The notes: generated by a model not told the origin, from the sequence alone. A stretch of DNA of 64,000 bases from Saccharothrix sp. HUAS TT1 (GCF_040744945.1 NZ_CP160453.1:8060001-8124000), one strand, 5' to 3'; shown: positions 8,650 through 16,420, numbered from the stretch's first letter. Numbers and translations are program-made.

Positions 8650-9096
8650 GTGGCCCAGAGCACCGCCGCCAAGCCGGAGACCGGCACGGACCGGTTGGCC
8701 GACGACACCGAGCAGGGCAAGACCACGATCGCGTCGTCGGTCGTGCAGAAGGTCGCGGGCATCGCGGCCCGGGAGATCTCCGGCGTGCACGCCCTGGGCG
8801 GCGGGGTGTCGCGGGCGTTCGGCGCGCTGCGGGAGCGGATCCCCGGCGCGGGCACCGCGAACACCGCGGGCGTGGCGGTCGAGGTCGGCGAGAAGCAGGC
8901 GGCGGTCGACCTGGACATCGTGGTCGAGTACGGGGTGGCCATCGTCGAGCTGGCGCGGGCCGTGCGGCGCAACGTGATCGGCTCGGTGGAGCGGATGACC
9001 GGGCTGGAGGTCATCGAGGTCAACATCGCGGTCAACGACATCCACCTGCCCGAGGACGACGAGGAGGTCGGGCCGTCGGGGTCCCGGGTCGAGTGA
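8650..9096 (+). CDS. Asp23/Gls24 family envelope stress protein (copy 1)
   Basis: A 148-residue member of the Asp23/Gls24 (DUF322) family, soluble proteins that gather at the membrane through the anchor AmaP in Gram-positives. The core reads VVQKVAGIAAREISGVHALGG in the first third and VVEYGVAIVELARAVRRNV in the second, ending with a short acidic tail. The GTG at 8650 follows the ribosome binding site GGAGG. First gene of a tightly packed operon (8650-11239) whose genes join by GTGA or TGATG overlaps. Confidence 0.87.
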   Translation: MAQSTAAKPETGTDRLADDTEQGKTTIASSVVQKVAGIAAREISGVHALGGGVSRAFGALRERIPGAGTANTAGVAVEVGEKQAAVDLDIVVEYGVAIVELARAVRRNVIGSVERMTGLEVIEVNIAVNDIHLPEDDEEVGPSGSRVE

Positions 9097-9353
9097 CGCA
9101 CGTGTCCGAGGACGTCGAGGCGGCGGTGCTGGCGCACCCGGACGTGACGCGGCTGGACGGTGCGATCGCCTCCTACCTGCCCGGGCGGCGGGTGGTGGGG
9201 GTGCGGGTCGGGGCGCGGGTCGAGGTCGCGGTGGTGCTGCGGCCGGATCGCCCGATCGGCGAGGTGGTGCCGGAGCTGCGGGCCGAGGTGGCGCGGGTCG
9301 CCGGGCCCGTGCCGGTGGACGTCGTGGTGGCCGACCTGGAGTGGGAGGGCTGA
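9093..9353 (+). CDS. Small Asp23-operon protein
   Basis: An 86-residue soluble protein whose GTG start overlaps the stop of the preceding Asp23 gene (GTGA). It repeats a shortened Asp23-like pattern (VTRLDGAIASYLPGRRVVGVRVG, then VVLRPDRPIGEVVPELRAEVARVAG), so it may be a degenerate family member. Specific function unknown. An in-frame GTG at 9102 is the alternative start. Gene order matches Asp23-AmaP clusters known from other actinobacteria. Confidence 0.75.
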   Translation: MTHVSEDVEAAVLAHPDVTRLDGAIASYLPGRRVVGVRVGARVEVAVVLRPDRPIGEVVPELRAEVARVAGPVPVDVVVADLEWEG

Positions 9354-9529
9354 TGAGCGCAACGCAGACCGGGCTGCTCGCGGGGCTGGTGCTGGGGCTG
9401 GCGGCGACGAGCGGGTTCGCCGCGTTCCTGGTGACGCTGGCGGTGGGGGTGATCGGCCTGGCGGTCGGGCTGGTGCTGGACGGCGCGGTGGACCTGGGCT
9501 CCCTGCTCGGCCGGGGCCGCGACAAGTGA
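9353..9529 (+). CDS. Small membrane protein of the Asp23 operon
   Basis: A 58-residue protein with two hydrophobic helices (GLLAGLVLGLAATSGFAAFL and TLAVGVIGLAVGLVL) followed by an acidic-basic tail. It resembles the small DUF2273-type membrane proteins found beside Asp23 genes, though I cannot assign that family firmly. The ATG at 9353 overlaps the previous TGA; the upstream ATG at 9341 in the same frame is less likely. Probable role: membrane partner in the Asp23/AmaP complex. Confidence 0.7.
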   Translation: MSATQTGLLAGLVLGLAATSGFAAFLVTLAVGVIGLAVGLVLDGAVDLGSLLGRGRDK

Positions 9530-10167
9530 CCGCCGCGAACGAGGACCGGCCCCCCGACTCGGCCGGCTCGGCTGGAGCCGATGGTGCGGCTGGTGCGGGC
9601 GGCGCGAGCGGCACGGCTGGAGCGGGCGGCGCGGCCGGTGCGAGCAGCGCGGGCAGCGCGGCTGGCGAGAGCGGCGCGGCCGGAGCGGTTGGTGCGGGCG
9701 GCACGGCTGGTGCGAGCAGCGCGGGCAGCGCGGGCGGCGCGGCTGGCGAGAGCGGCGCGGCCGGAGCGGTTGGTGCGGGCGGCACGGCTGGTGCGAGCAG
9801 CGCGGGCAGCGCGGGCGGCGCGGCTGGTGCGAGCGGCGCGGCTGGTGCGGGTGAGATGCGGGGAGGGGCCGATTCGCTCGGGTCCACCGAGATCCACCCC
9901 TCCGTCCTGCGGAAGGTGGTCGCGCACGCGATCCGCCTCGTCCCCGGCGCGGAGCCGAGCGCGGCGGTCAGGTTGGACGCCTCGGGCGGTGACGTGGCGC
10001 TCGCGGTGAAGTTGGCGTTGCGCTACCCATCGCCGGTCCGGGCCACCGCGGCGGACGTGCGGCGCAGCGTCACCGAGGAGGTCGAGCGCATCACCGGCTA
10101 CCGGGTCCGCTCGGTCGCCGTCATGGTGTCCGCCCTGCGCCCCGACCCCCGACCGCGGGTGGAGTAG
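9526..10167 (+). CDS. Asp23/Gls24 family protein with repeat-built linker (copy 2)
   Basis: A 213-residue protein. Residues 1 to about 110 are a low-complexity Gly/Ala/Ser stretch, predicted disordered, made largely of two identical 27-residue repeats plus partial copies. The C-terminal 100 residues carry the Asp23-like domain (STEIHPSVLRKVVAHAIRLVPG, then VEEVERITGYRVRSVAVMV-like strand). The GTG at 9526 overlaps the preceding stop, which fixes the start in front of the repeats. The long tether is unusual for this family and suggests a flexible spacer or a cell-wall-spanning segment. Confidence 0.82.
   Translation: MTAANEDRPPDSAGSAGADGAAGAGGASGTAGAGGAAGASSAGSAAGESGAAGAVGAGGTAGASSAGSAGGAAGESGAAGAVGAGGTAGASSAGSAGGAAGASGAAGAGEMRGGADSLGSTEIHPSVLRKVVAHAIRLVPGAEPSAAVRLDASGGDVALAVKLALRYPSPVRATAADVRRSVTEEVERITGYRVRSVAVMVSALRPDPRPRVE
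9661..9822 (+). repeat. Perfect 81-bp tandem repeat inside the Asp23 gene
   Basis: Two identical 81-bp units, 9661-9741 and 9742-9822, in frame, each coding 27 residues rich in Ala, Gly and Ser. A partial third unit follows (9823-9855). Identity at the nucleotide level points to recent duplication by slippage or unequal recombination. Confidence 0.9.
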
Positions 10168-10169
10168 CG

Positions 10170-10670
10170 GTGCGGGTGTTGCTGCGGGTCCTGTCGCCCT
10201 TCCTCGGCCTGGCGCTGGCCGCCGCCGGCGCCCTGCTGGTCTTCGCCGTCGCCCGCCACTGGTCCGGCGACCGGTGGCGGTGGCCGGACTGGTCCTGGGT
10301 CGACCAGCCGGTCCTCGTCACGGGCGCGTGCACGGCGGCCGGCGGGCTGTTCCTGCTGGTCCTGGCGTCACGGGCGGTGCCGTCGCAGGTGGCGTTGCAC
10401 GATCCCGCCGACGGCGTGCGGGTGGTCACCACACCGGCGTCGCTGGCCCGCGTGGTCGGCCACCGGGTGCGCGCGGAGGACGGGGTGACGGGCGCGTCGG
10501 TCACCGCGTCACGGCGCAAGGTCCGGGTCCGGGCCACCAGCTGGGCCCACGACGAGGCGGAATTGCGGCCCCGGCTGCTGGACGCCGCCCGCGAGGCCCT
10601 GGCCGACCTGCCGCTGCCCGACCGGCCGGACGTGTCGGTCGTGGTCATCTCGCCGAAGGACCGCCGGTGA
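10170..10670 (+). CDS. DUF6286 domain membrane protein
   Basis: A 166-residue protein with two N-terminal membrane helices (LSPFLGLALAAAGALLVFAV and VLVTGACTAAGGLFLLVLA) and a soluble C-terminal domain of about 100 residues (VALHDPADGVRVVTTPASLARVVGHRVR...). This matches the DUF6286 proteins found in actinobacterial Asp23 operons. The fold of the soluble domain resembles that of AmaP in the next gene. The GTG at 10170 is 2 bases after the previous stop. Confidence 0.8.
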   Translation: MRVLLRVLSPFLGLALAAAGALLVFAVARHWSGDRWRWPDWSWVDQPVLVTGACTAAGGLFLLVLASRAVPSQVALHDPADGVRVVTTPASLARVVGHRVRAEDGVTGASVTASRRKVRVRATSWAHDEAELRPRLLDAAREALADLPLPDRPDVSVVVISPKDRR

Positions 10671-11239
10671 ACCGCTCGAACCGCACCGAGCGCGTGCTCG
10701 CGTTCACCCTGGGAACCCTCGCCCTGCTGGTCGGCGGCGGCGCGGTGGTGCTCAACCGCCTCGGCGTGGACCGCCCCCTCGCGGACCCGGTGGCGCTCGA
10801 CTGGGTGCGGAGCCACCTCCTGCCGGTCCGCGTCGGGCTGCTCGCCCTCGGCGTGCTGGCCGTGTTCCTCGGGCTGCTGTGGGCGTGGCGGGCGGTCCGC
10901 CCGGAGCGGCGCCCCGACCTGCGGGTGGGTGACGACGTGGTGGTCACCGCGAAGGCGTTGGCGGCGGCGGTCAAGTCGGACGCCGAGCACGTGCGCGACG
11001 TGGACAGCGCGAAGGTGGCCGTGGTCGGCACGCCCGCCCTGCGGCTCCGGCTGGTGCTGCGGCACGGCGCGGACGTGCCGCGGGTGTGGCGGGAGCTGGA
11101 CGGCCTCGTGCTGTCGCGGGCGCGCGACGCGCTCGACGTGGAGGTGCTGCCCACCGCCGTGCGGCTCGAACTCGCCAAGCGGGAACGCGTGCGTCGAGGG
11201 GGTTCGCCGGGCAGGATGGCCGGGTGGCGCTCCCGCTGA
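10667..11239 (+). CDS. amaP: Alkaline shock response membrane anchor protein
   Basis: A 190-residue AmaP-like protein that would anchor the Asp23 proteins at the membrane. Two membrane helices come first (VLAFTLGTLALLVGGGAVVL and VRVGLLALGVLAVFLGLLWAW), followed by a soluble domain with VTAKALAAAVKSDAEHVRDV. Start GTG 10667 overlaps the previous TGA. Last gene of the envelope operon; its 3' end overlaps the LigC gene by 16 bases, an odd junction between unrelated functions. Confidence 0.8.
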   Translation: MNRSNRTERVLAFTLGTLALLVGGGAVVLNRLGVDRPLADPVALDWVRSHLLPVRVGLLALGVLAVFLGLLWAWRAVRPERRPDLRVGDDVVVTAKALAAAVKSDAEHVRDVDSAKVAVVGTPALRLRLVLRHGADVPRVWRELDGLVLSRARDALDVEVLPTAVRLELAKRERVRRGGSPGRMAGWRSR

Positions 11240-12297
11240 CCCCTCCCGTGCAGCCGATGCTGGCCAACGCGGTCGACGAGATCCCGACCGGCGCGGACCT
11301 GCTGTTCGAGCCCAAGTGGGACGGTTACCGCTGCCTGGTGTTCCGCGACGGCGACGAGGTGTTCCTGCAGTCCCGCAGCGGCAAGCCGCTCAACCGGTAC
11401 TTCCCGGAGGCCGAGGCCGCGCTGCGCCGCACCCTGCCGCCGCGGGTCGTGGTCGACGGCGAGCTGGTCGTGGCCAAGGACGACAAGCTGGACTTCGACG
11501 CGCTGTCCGAGCGCATCCACCCGGCGGCGAGCCGGGTCCGGCTGCTGTCGGAGCAGACGCCCGCGAGCTTCGTGGCGTTCGACGTGCTGGCCCTGGGCGA
11601 CGACCTGCTGCTGGAGCGGCCGTGCGCGGAGCGCCGGTCCACCCTGGAGCGCCTGGTCGCACCCGGCGACGGCCTGTACCTGACGCCCTCGACCACCGAC
11701 CGCGAGCTGGCCGCGCAGTGGTTCGAGCTGTTCGAGGGCGCGGGCCTGGACGGCGTCATCGGCAAGCCCGCCGACGGCGAGTACACGCCGGGCAAGCGCA
11801 GCATGGTCAAGGTCAAGCACGCCCGCAGCGCGGACTGCGTGGTGGCCGGGCTGCGCTGGCACAAGGACACCGACCCCGGCACGGCGGTCGGCTCGCTGCT
11901 GCTGGGCCTGCACGACGACGCGGGCGTCCTGCACCACGTCGGCGTGGTCGGCTCGTTCAAGGCGGCCGAACGGCGGGCGCTGGCCGAGGAGCTGCAGGAC
12001 CTGATCACCACCGGCGACCACCCGTGGCTGGTGGAGCCGGACGGCCGCCGGCTGCCCGGTGAGGTCAACCGGTGGCGCGGCAAGCACGCCGACTGGGTGC
12101 CGCTGCGGCCGGAGCGCGTGCTGGAGGTCTCGTACACGCAGACCGAGGGCGCCGCGCCCGCCCGGCTGCGCCACAACGGCCAGTTCCGCCGCTGGCGGCC
12201 GGACCGCGAGCCCGGCTCGTGCGGTTACGACCAGCTCGACCAGCCCGCGCGCTACGACGTGGAATCCGTTTTGCGAGGCGAAGTTCGCCCCGCGTGA
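11224..12297 (+). CDS. ligC: ATP-dependent DNA ligase, LigC type
   Basis: A 357-residue ligase with adenylation and OB domains only. The adenylated lysine is K31 in EPKWDGYRC; other nucleotidyltransferase motifs are VVDGELVV, FVAFDVLAL, LDGVIGKPADGEYTPGKRSM and VKVKHARSADCVV. Size and organisation match mycobacterial LigC, a backup ligase in end joining or base-excision repair. The GTG at 11224 gives the expected short N terminus before LPLTPPVQPMLA. It overlaps amaP by 16 bases. A separate LigD-type polymerase gene lies at 24553-25545; Ku is not in this window. Confidence 0.9.
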   Translation: MALPLTPPVQPMLANAVDEIPTGADLLFEPKWDGYRCLVFRDGDEVFLQSRSGKPLNRYFPEAEAALRRTLPPRVVVDGELVVAKDDKLDFDALSERIHPAASRVRLLSEQTPASFVAFDVLALGDDLLLERPCAERRSTLERLVAPGDGLYLTPSTTDRELAAQWFELFEGAGLDGVIGKPADGEYTPGKRSMVKVKHARSADCVVAGLRWHKDTDPGTAVGSLLLGLHDDAGVLHHVGVVGSFKAAERRALAEELQDLITTGDHPWLVEPDGRRLPGEVNRWRGKHADWVPLRPERVLEVSYTQTEGAAPARLRHNGQFRRWRPDREPGSCGYDQLDQPARYDVESVLRGEVRPA

Positions 12298-12324
12298 CCG
12301 CTCGGGTGAGTACCGTCACCGGTT

Positions 12325-12801
12325 GTGGGTGACGTGGACGCGCTGATCCAGGAACTCGAAGACCGGATGCTCAAGGACTGCCGCCGCCTCTCGATGTGGC
12401 GGGTGGTGCACCGGACGACCGGCCTGTTCTACACGGTGGTGCTGATCCTGGTGCCCGCCGTGCTGGCGGTGGGCTTCACCTCGTCGGAGACGGCGCTGGG
12501 CAAGGTGCTGCTGCTCACCGCGGCCGTGGTCGGCGGGCTGAACGTGACGTTCCGGCCGTACCTGCACAGCCTGCGGCGGCGCAGCGCGGTGAACACCATG
12601 CGGAAGCTGCGCGACGAGTTCCGGGCCGACGTGGCCGAGGCGGGCGTCGACGCGCTGGCCGTGTACCGCAAGTACTCGGCGGCCTACGCGACGCTCTTCG
12701 AGCAGCGCGGCAGCGAGCTGATCGACGGGCGGCTCAGCGTGGACGAGCCCCCTGCCGACCCGCCCCCCGGCAGCGGTGGCGGCGGCGGCGGCAAGGTCTA
12801 G
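12325..12801 (+). CDS. Two-helix membrane protein (DUF4231/SLATT-like)
   Basis: A 158-residue protein. A basic N-terminal helix (LIQELEDRMLKDCRRLSMWRVV) precedes two membrane helices (LFYTVVLILVPAVLAVGF and GKVLLLTAAVVGGLNVTF), then a helical cytosolic stretch and a Pro/Gly-rich end with six glycines. The arrangement resembles DUF4231 or SLATT proteins, but the match is not certain and function is unknown. TACCGT eight bases before the GTG at 12325, with no ribosome binding site, suggests a leaderless transcript. Confidence 0.7.
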   Translation: MGDVDALIQELEDRMLKDCRRLSMWRVVHRTTGLFYTVVLILVPAVLAVGFTSSETALGKVLLLTAAVVGGLNVTFRPYLHSLRRRSAVNTMRKLRDEFRADVAEAGVDALAVYRKYSAAYATLFEQRGSELIDGRLSVDEPPADPPPGSGGGGGGKV

Positions 12802-12816
12802 GCGTCGCGGGCCCGC

Positions 12817-13728
12817 TCACGCCTCCGGTCTCGCGGTCCGGGTCGCCCCGATCGACGCCAGCACCACGCAGAACACCGCGACCCACTGCGCCGGGCGCAG
12901 CGACTCGTGCAGCACGACCAGCCCGGCCAGCGCCGCGACCGCGGGCTCCAGGCTCATCAGGATGCCGAACACGCGCGGCGGGATGCTGCGCAACGCCTCC
13001 AGCTCCAGCGAGTACGGGATGACCGACGACAGCAGCGCGACCGCCGCGCCCGCGATGAGCACGACCGGGTCGAGCAGCGCCGTGCCCGCCTCGGCCACGC
13101 CGAACGGCAGCGCCACCGCCGCGCCGACCACCATCGCCAGCGCCAGGCCCTTGCCGTCGGACGTGCGGCTGCCCAGCGCCGCGCTGAGCAGGATGTACCC
13201 GGCCCAGCACGCGCCCGCGCCGAGCGCGAACAGCACCCCGGGCAGCGCCAGGCCGCCGTCGACCCCGGTCAGCAGCACCACGCCGGCCGCCGCGAGCAGC
13301 GCCCACAGCCCGTCCAGCCAGCGCCGCGAGCCGAACACGGCCACCGCCAGCGGCCCCAGGAACTCGATGGTGACCGCCGCGCCCAGCGGGATGTGCTTGA
13401 TCGCCTGGTAGAAGCTCAGGTTCATGGCGCCGAGCACCAGCCCGTAGGCGACGACGACCAGGCACGTCCGCTTGTCCAGCCGCAGCGACGGCCGCCACAC
13501 CAGCAGCAGCACGACGGCGGCCAGCACCAGCCGCAGCGTGACCGTGCCCGCCGCGCCTACCTGGGTGAACAACTGCTTGGCCACCGCCGCGCCCACCTGG
13601 ACGCTGACCACGCCCAGCAGGACCAGGGCGGGCGGCGGTATCGCGCCGAACGCCCTGGCGGCTACCGCTACCGGCCCTGACCGGGGGACCCTCGATCGGG
13701 GACTGCTCTCGACGTGCACGGTGACCAC
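12817..13728 (-). CDS. EamA/DMT-family exporter (RhtA-like)
   Basis: A 303-residue transporter with ten predicted membrane helices in two EamA repeats; RhtA-type members export threonine, homoserine and related amino acids. Recognisable segments are VSVQVGAAVAKQLF, LSFYQAIKHIPLGAAVTIEFLGPLAVA and, in the second half, IPYSLELEALRSIPPRVFGILMSLEPAVAALAG, both typical of RhtA. The GTG at 13728 is chosen because GGGGGAGG lies eight bases before it. Substrate is inferred. Divergent from the lipoprotein gene at 13816. Confidence 0.85.
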   Translation of the reverse strand: MVTVHVESSPRSRVPRSGPVAVAARAFGAIPPPALVLLGVVSVQVGAAVAKQLFTQVGAAGTVTLRLVLAAVVLLLVWRPSLRLDKRTCLVVVAYGLVLGAMNLSFYQAIKHIPLGAAVTIEFLGPLAVAVFGSRRWLDGLWALLAAAGVVLLTGVDGGLALPGVLFALGAGACWAGYILLSAALGSRTSDGKGLALAMVVGAAVALPFGVAEAGTALLDPVVLIAGAAVALLSSVIPYSLELEALRSIPPRVFGILMSLEPAVAALAGLVVLHESLRPAQWVAVFCVVLASIGATRTARPEA

Positions 13729-13815
13729 GCCGCCATCCTCCCCCAGCCCGCTCACCGAAGTCTCACCTGGACTGTGTGAGGCTCTGCACCAGCCAACGAG
13801 AGCGAGGGGAACGCT

Positions 13816-15360
13816 GTGCCGCGTCGGCGTCACGCCACTTTGACCCTGGTGGCTCTGAGCGCGCTGGCCGCGTGCAGCGCGGGTCCGTCGACCCGGCCGG
13901 TGATCGCCGTGCACGGCGACGGCGAGGGGCCGACGGCCGCCGCGGTCCCGTCCGGACCGCGCGAGGTCCCGCCGTTGGAGAGCTACGAGTCGCCCGGCGT
14001 GCCGTGGTCGTCGTGCACCGAGTCGGCGAGGGCGCGGATGGGCGACACCGCGCCGACGGGCGCCTTCGAGTACGAGTGCGCGCAGGTCACCGTGCGGCTG
14101 GACGTGCCGAGCCGTCCCGGGCGGGGCAGCCTGGGCATGTCGCTGCTGCGCGTCGGCACCGGCGGCAGCCCGCTGGTGGTCGTCGGCGAGGCCGGTGGCG
14201 AGCCGGGCACGTTGCGGGCGGCCCGGCTGGCGGCGGCGCTGCCCGCGTCGGTGCTGAGCACGTACACGCTGATCGGCGTCGACCGGCGGGGCACCGGCGA
14301 GTCGGACGCGGTGCAGTGCGTGCCGGACGTGGCGCGCGCGGACATCGTGGAGGCCGACCCGGGCGCGGAGTCGCACGACGAGCTGGCCGACGCCTACACG
14401 CTGGCCAGCCGGGAGTGCGTGCTCGACATGGAGAACCGGCTGCCCGCGGTGGACTCCTGGCGCGCGTCGGCCGACCTGGAGCAGCTGCGCGAGCTGCTGG
14501 GCGTGCCGCACCTGAACGCGATCGGCCTCGGCGAGGGTTCGCGGGTGGTGTCGCTGTACGCGAGCCGCTACCCGGACCGGATCGGGCGGGTGGTGCTCGA
14601 CGGCGCGCCGGACCCGGTGCTGGACGTGCAGGCCGTGACCGAGTCGCGGGCGGTGGCGGCGGAGGAGGCGTTCGCGGCGTTCCAGGAGGACTGCGTGATC
14701 CGGGGCTGCCCGCTCGGCGCGGGCGCGAGGGACCGGTTCGAGGCGCTGCTGGAGTCGCTGCGGGACGCGCCGCTGCGCGGTGCGGACTTCGACGTGACGC
14801 CGGGCACCGCCACGGTGGCCGTGCTGGCGGGCCTGGCGGACCGGTCGCGGTGGCCGGCGCTGGCCGAGGCGCTGGTGGCGGCGGAGGGCGGGGACGGCGC
14901 GAAGCTGAGCGCGTTCGTCGAGCCGCTGCTGGTGGACCAGGGCGAGGACCCGCCGCGACTGGATGCCGGGATCATCACCGCCTGCAACGACACGACCACC
15001 CGAATCCCACCCGAACGAGTGGTCGGCCTGACCGAGGACTGGCGCACCAAGCACCCGTTGTTCGGCGCCCACTTCGCCCGCGGCCTGCTGGCCTGCGGCC
15101 CCTTCCCGGTGCCGCAGGCGGTGAAGGCGCCGAAGCTCACCAGCGCGCCGCCGGTGCTGGTGCTGACCACGGCCGCCGACCCCGTGACGCCGCGGGAGGG
15201 CGGCGAGCGGGCGGCGCAGGAGCTGCCGGCCGGGGTCGTGGTGGGGTGGCAGGGCGGTGGGCACGGCGCGCTCGGCCAGTCGGCCTGCGCGACGAAGGCC
15301 GCCGAGGAGTTCCTGGTGAACGCGAAGGTGCCGACCAGCGGCACGGTCTGCCCGCCCTGA
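13816..15360 (+). CDS. Tripeptidyl-aminopeptidase-like lipoprotein lacking the nucleophile
   Basis: A 514-residue exported alpha/beta-hydrolase of the actinobacterial TAP family. The signal peptide ends in the lipobox LSALAAC (lipid on the Cys near residue 20). The oxyanion segment GVDRRGTGESD, the acid region TTAADPVTP and the catalytic His in GGGHGALG are present. At the nucleophile elbow, however, it reads GLGEGS where active relatives have GxSYGT: position 239 is Gly, codon GGC. It may be a binding or regulatory pseudoenzyme. GTG 13816 follows GAGGGG with six-base spacing. Confidence 0.85.
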   Translation: MPRRRHATLTLVALSALAACSAGPSTRPVIAVHGDGEGPTAAAVPSGPREVPPLESYESPGVPWSSCTESARARMGDTAPTGAFEYECAQVTVRLDVPSRPGRGSLGMSLLRVGTGGSPLVVVGEAGGEPGTLRAARLAAALPASVLSTYTLIGVDRRGTGESDAVQCVPDVARADIVEADPGAESHDELADAYTLASRECVLDMENRLPAVDSWRASADLEQLRELLGVPHLNAIGLGEGSRVVSLYASRYPDRIGRVVLDGAPDPVLDVQAVTESRAVAAEEAFAAFQEDCVIRGCPLGAGARDRFEALLESLRDAPLRGADFDVTPGTATVAVLAGLADRSRWPALAEALVAAEGGDGAKLSAFVEPLLVDQGEDPPRLDAGIITACNDTTTRIPPERVVGLTEDWRTKHPLFGAHFARGLLACGPFPVPQAVKAPKLTSAPPVLVLTTAADPVTPREGGERAAQELPAGVVVGWQGGGHGALGQSACATKAAEEFLVNAKVPTSGTVCPP

Positions 15361-15385
15361 GCCGGACCGACCCCCGGCCGATGAG

Positions 15386-15413
15386 GGCCCCGGCGCGCTG
15401 GGCGGCCGGGGCC
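15386..15413 (+). terminator. Intrinsic terminator after the lipoprotein gene
   Basis: Nine-base perfect stem GGCCCCGGC / GCCGGGGCC with a ten-base loop, 26 bases after the stop at 15360. It could also stop transcripts of the small convergent peptide gene. Confidence 0.7.
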
Positions 15414-15445
15414 TGCGTTCGGCGTGACGGACGTGCAGTCGCGGA

Positions 15446-15547
15446 CTAACAGCTGGAGCAACACCCGCAACCCGGGCCGGTGCACCCGGTGCAGCAGCCG
15501 CAGCTGCCGAGTTCGGGCTGCTCGACTGTCGTGATCTCAACCACCAT
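15446..15547 (-). CDS. 33-residue cysteine-rich peptide
   Basis: A 34-codon gene below normal ORF cut-offs. Residues 1-14 are an acidic, Cys-free section (MVVEITTVEQPELG); residues 15-33 contain eight Cys (16, 18, 19, 22, 27, 29, 30, 33) among Gly, Ser, Thr and one Pro, ending in Cys. GGAGG stands six bases before the ATG, so translation is well supported. Most codons end in G or C, as in its neighbours, but all the tail Cys codons except two are TGC. It is monocistronic with its own 146-bp upstream region. The leader/core shape recalls RiPP precursors, and the Cys pattern also recalls small metal-binding peptides; I cannot decide between them. No modifying enzyme is adjacent. Confidence 0.7.
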   Translation of the reverse strand: MVVEITTVEQPELGSCGCCTGCTGPGCGCCSSC

Positions 15548-15663
15548 CTTGTGCCTCCGCGGCGTCGAGGGACTTCGTGCGACCGAAGGTATTTCGACCC
15601 CACGGTCCGCCCCTACCGCCGGCCAGGGGAAGTACCCTCACCCGATCGCGGAACGCCAATCAT

Positions 15664-15681
15664 CAATACGTTGCAATACGT
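15664..15681. promoter_or_regulatory. Phased direct repeat upstream of the Cys-rich peptide gene
   Basis: CAATACGT occurs at 15664-15671 and again at 15674-15681, exactly ten bases (one helical turn) apart, in an unusually AT-rich patch between the DUF6319 stop and the peptide gene. A plausible activator site; no regulator is known. Confidence 0.35.
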
Positions 15682-15693
15682 GTTCGCAGCTGG

Positions 15694-16374
15694 TCAGCCC
15701 GACAGCTCGTCCAGCGCCCGCTGCGCCGCCTCCAGTTCCGCCCGCAGCTGCTCGACCCGCGCCTGGTGCCGCTCCCGAGCCGCGCTGAGCACGCTCTCCA
15801 CCGCCTCGTCCACCTCGGCCGGCAGCAGCTTCGCCGCCTGCGACACCGCCGACGCGACCACCGGCGCGGCCTTCAGCGTGCGCTTCGCGCCCCACTGCAC
15901 GTCGACCGTCCACTCGCCGTCCGCGGTCGACGTGAGCGTCACCGTCACCTCGGCGGGCTTGGCCTGCTTGCGCGCCACCGGCTTCCGCTCGACCGCCGGC
16001 GCGGGCGCGGGCTTCGGCTTGGGCGGCACGGGCGCGGGTGCGGGCGCCGGGGTGTAGATGTGCTCGACCGGCGCGGGAGCCGGCGCGGGTTCGGCAACCG
16101 CGGCGGGCGCGGGAGCCCGCTTGCGCGGCGCCGGCTTCTCCACGGTCAGCTCGGCGGGCGAGAACGACAGGTCGTCCTTCTCCCCCGTCGGCCGCACCTG
16201 GATGAAGTCGCCCTCGGCCGGCTCGGTGAACGCCATCACCTTCGCCGACCGGCCCGCTTCGACCCCCACCGCGGCGGAGGTGAACCAGACCGCCGGTGGG
16301 CGGCCCGCGGCCAGCTCCGCGCGCAGGTGTTCGATGTCCTGCGGGGACAACGAGTTCAGCTTCGCCTTCGCCAT
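15694..16374 (-). CDS. DUF6319 family protein
   Basis: A 226-residue actinobacterial protein of unknown function. Residues 1-75 form a conserved N-terminal domain (LSPQDIEHLRAELAAGRPPAVWF...). A Pro/Ala-rich, Lys/Arg-dotted linker of about 65 residues follows, then a beta-rich segment (EVTVTLTSTADGEWTVDVQWG) and a C-terminal helix likely to form a coiled coil (ARERHQARVEQLRAELEAAQ). GGAGG before the ATG at 16374 supports the start. Its position upstream of the Cys-rich peptide gene is probably coincidental. Confidence 0.78.
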   Translation of the reverse strand: MAKAKLNSLSPQDIEHLRAELAAGRPPAVWFTSAAVGVEAGRSAKVMAFTEPAEGDFIQVRPTGEKDDLSFSPAELTVEKPAPRKRAPAPAAVAEPAPAPAPVEHIYTPAPAPAPVPPKPKPAPAPAVERKPVARKQAKPAEVTVTLTSTADGEWTVDVQWGAKRTLKAAPVVASAVSQAAKLLPAEVDEAVESVLSAARERHQARVEQLRAELEAAQRALDELSG

Positions 16375-16420
16375 CGCCTACCTCCACGACTCGCCCGAGA
16401 TCCGTCGGGTGCAGCTTGCC

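Noticed and set aside
9581..10009. Arg/Ala-repeat protein in the 81-bp repeat region
   Set aside because: Out-of-frame reading of the Asp23 linker; the overlapping GTGA start and the C-terminal Asp23 domain fix the real frame.
13816..15360. Sequencing error as cause of the missing Ser
   Set aside because: The codon is GGC and the neighbouring residue also differs (Glu for Tyr), so more than one base change would be needed; the replacement looks genuine.
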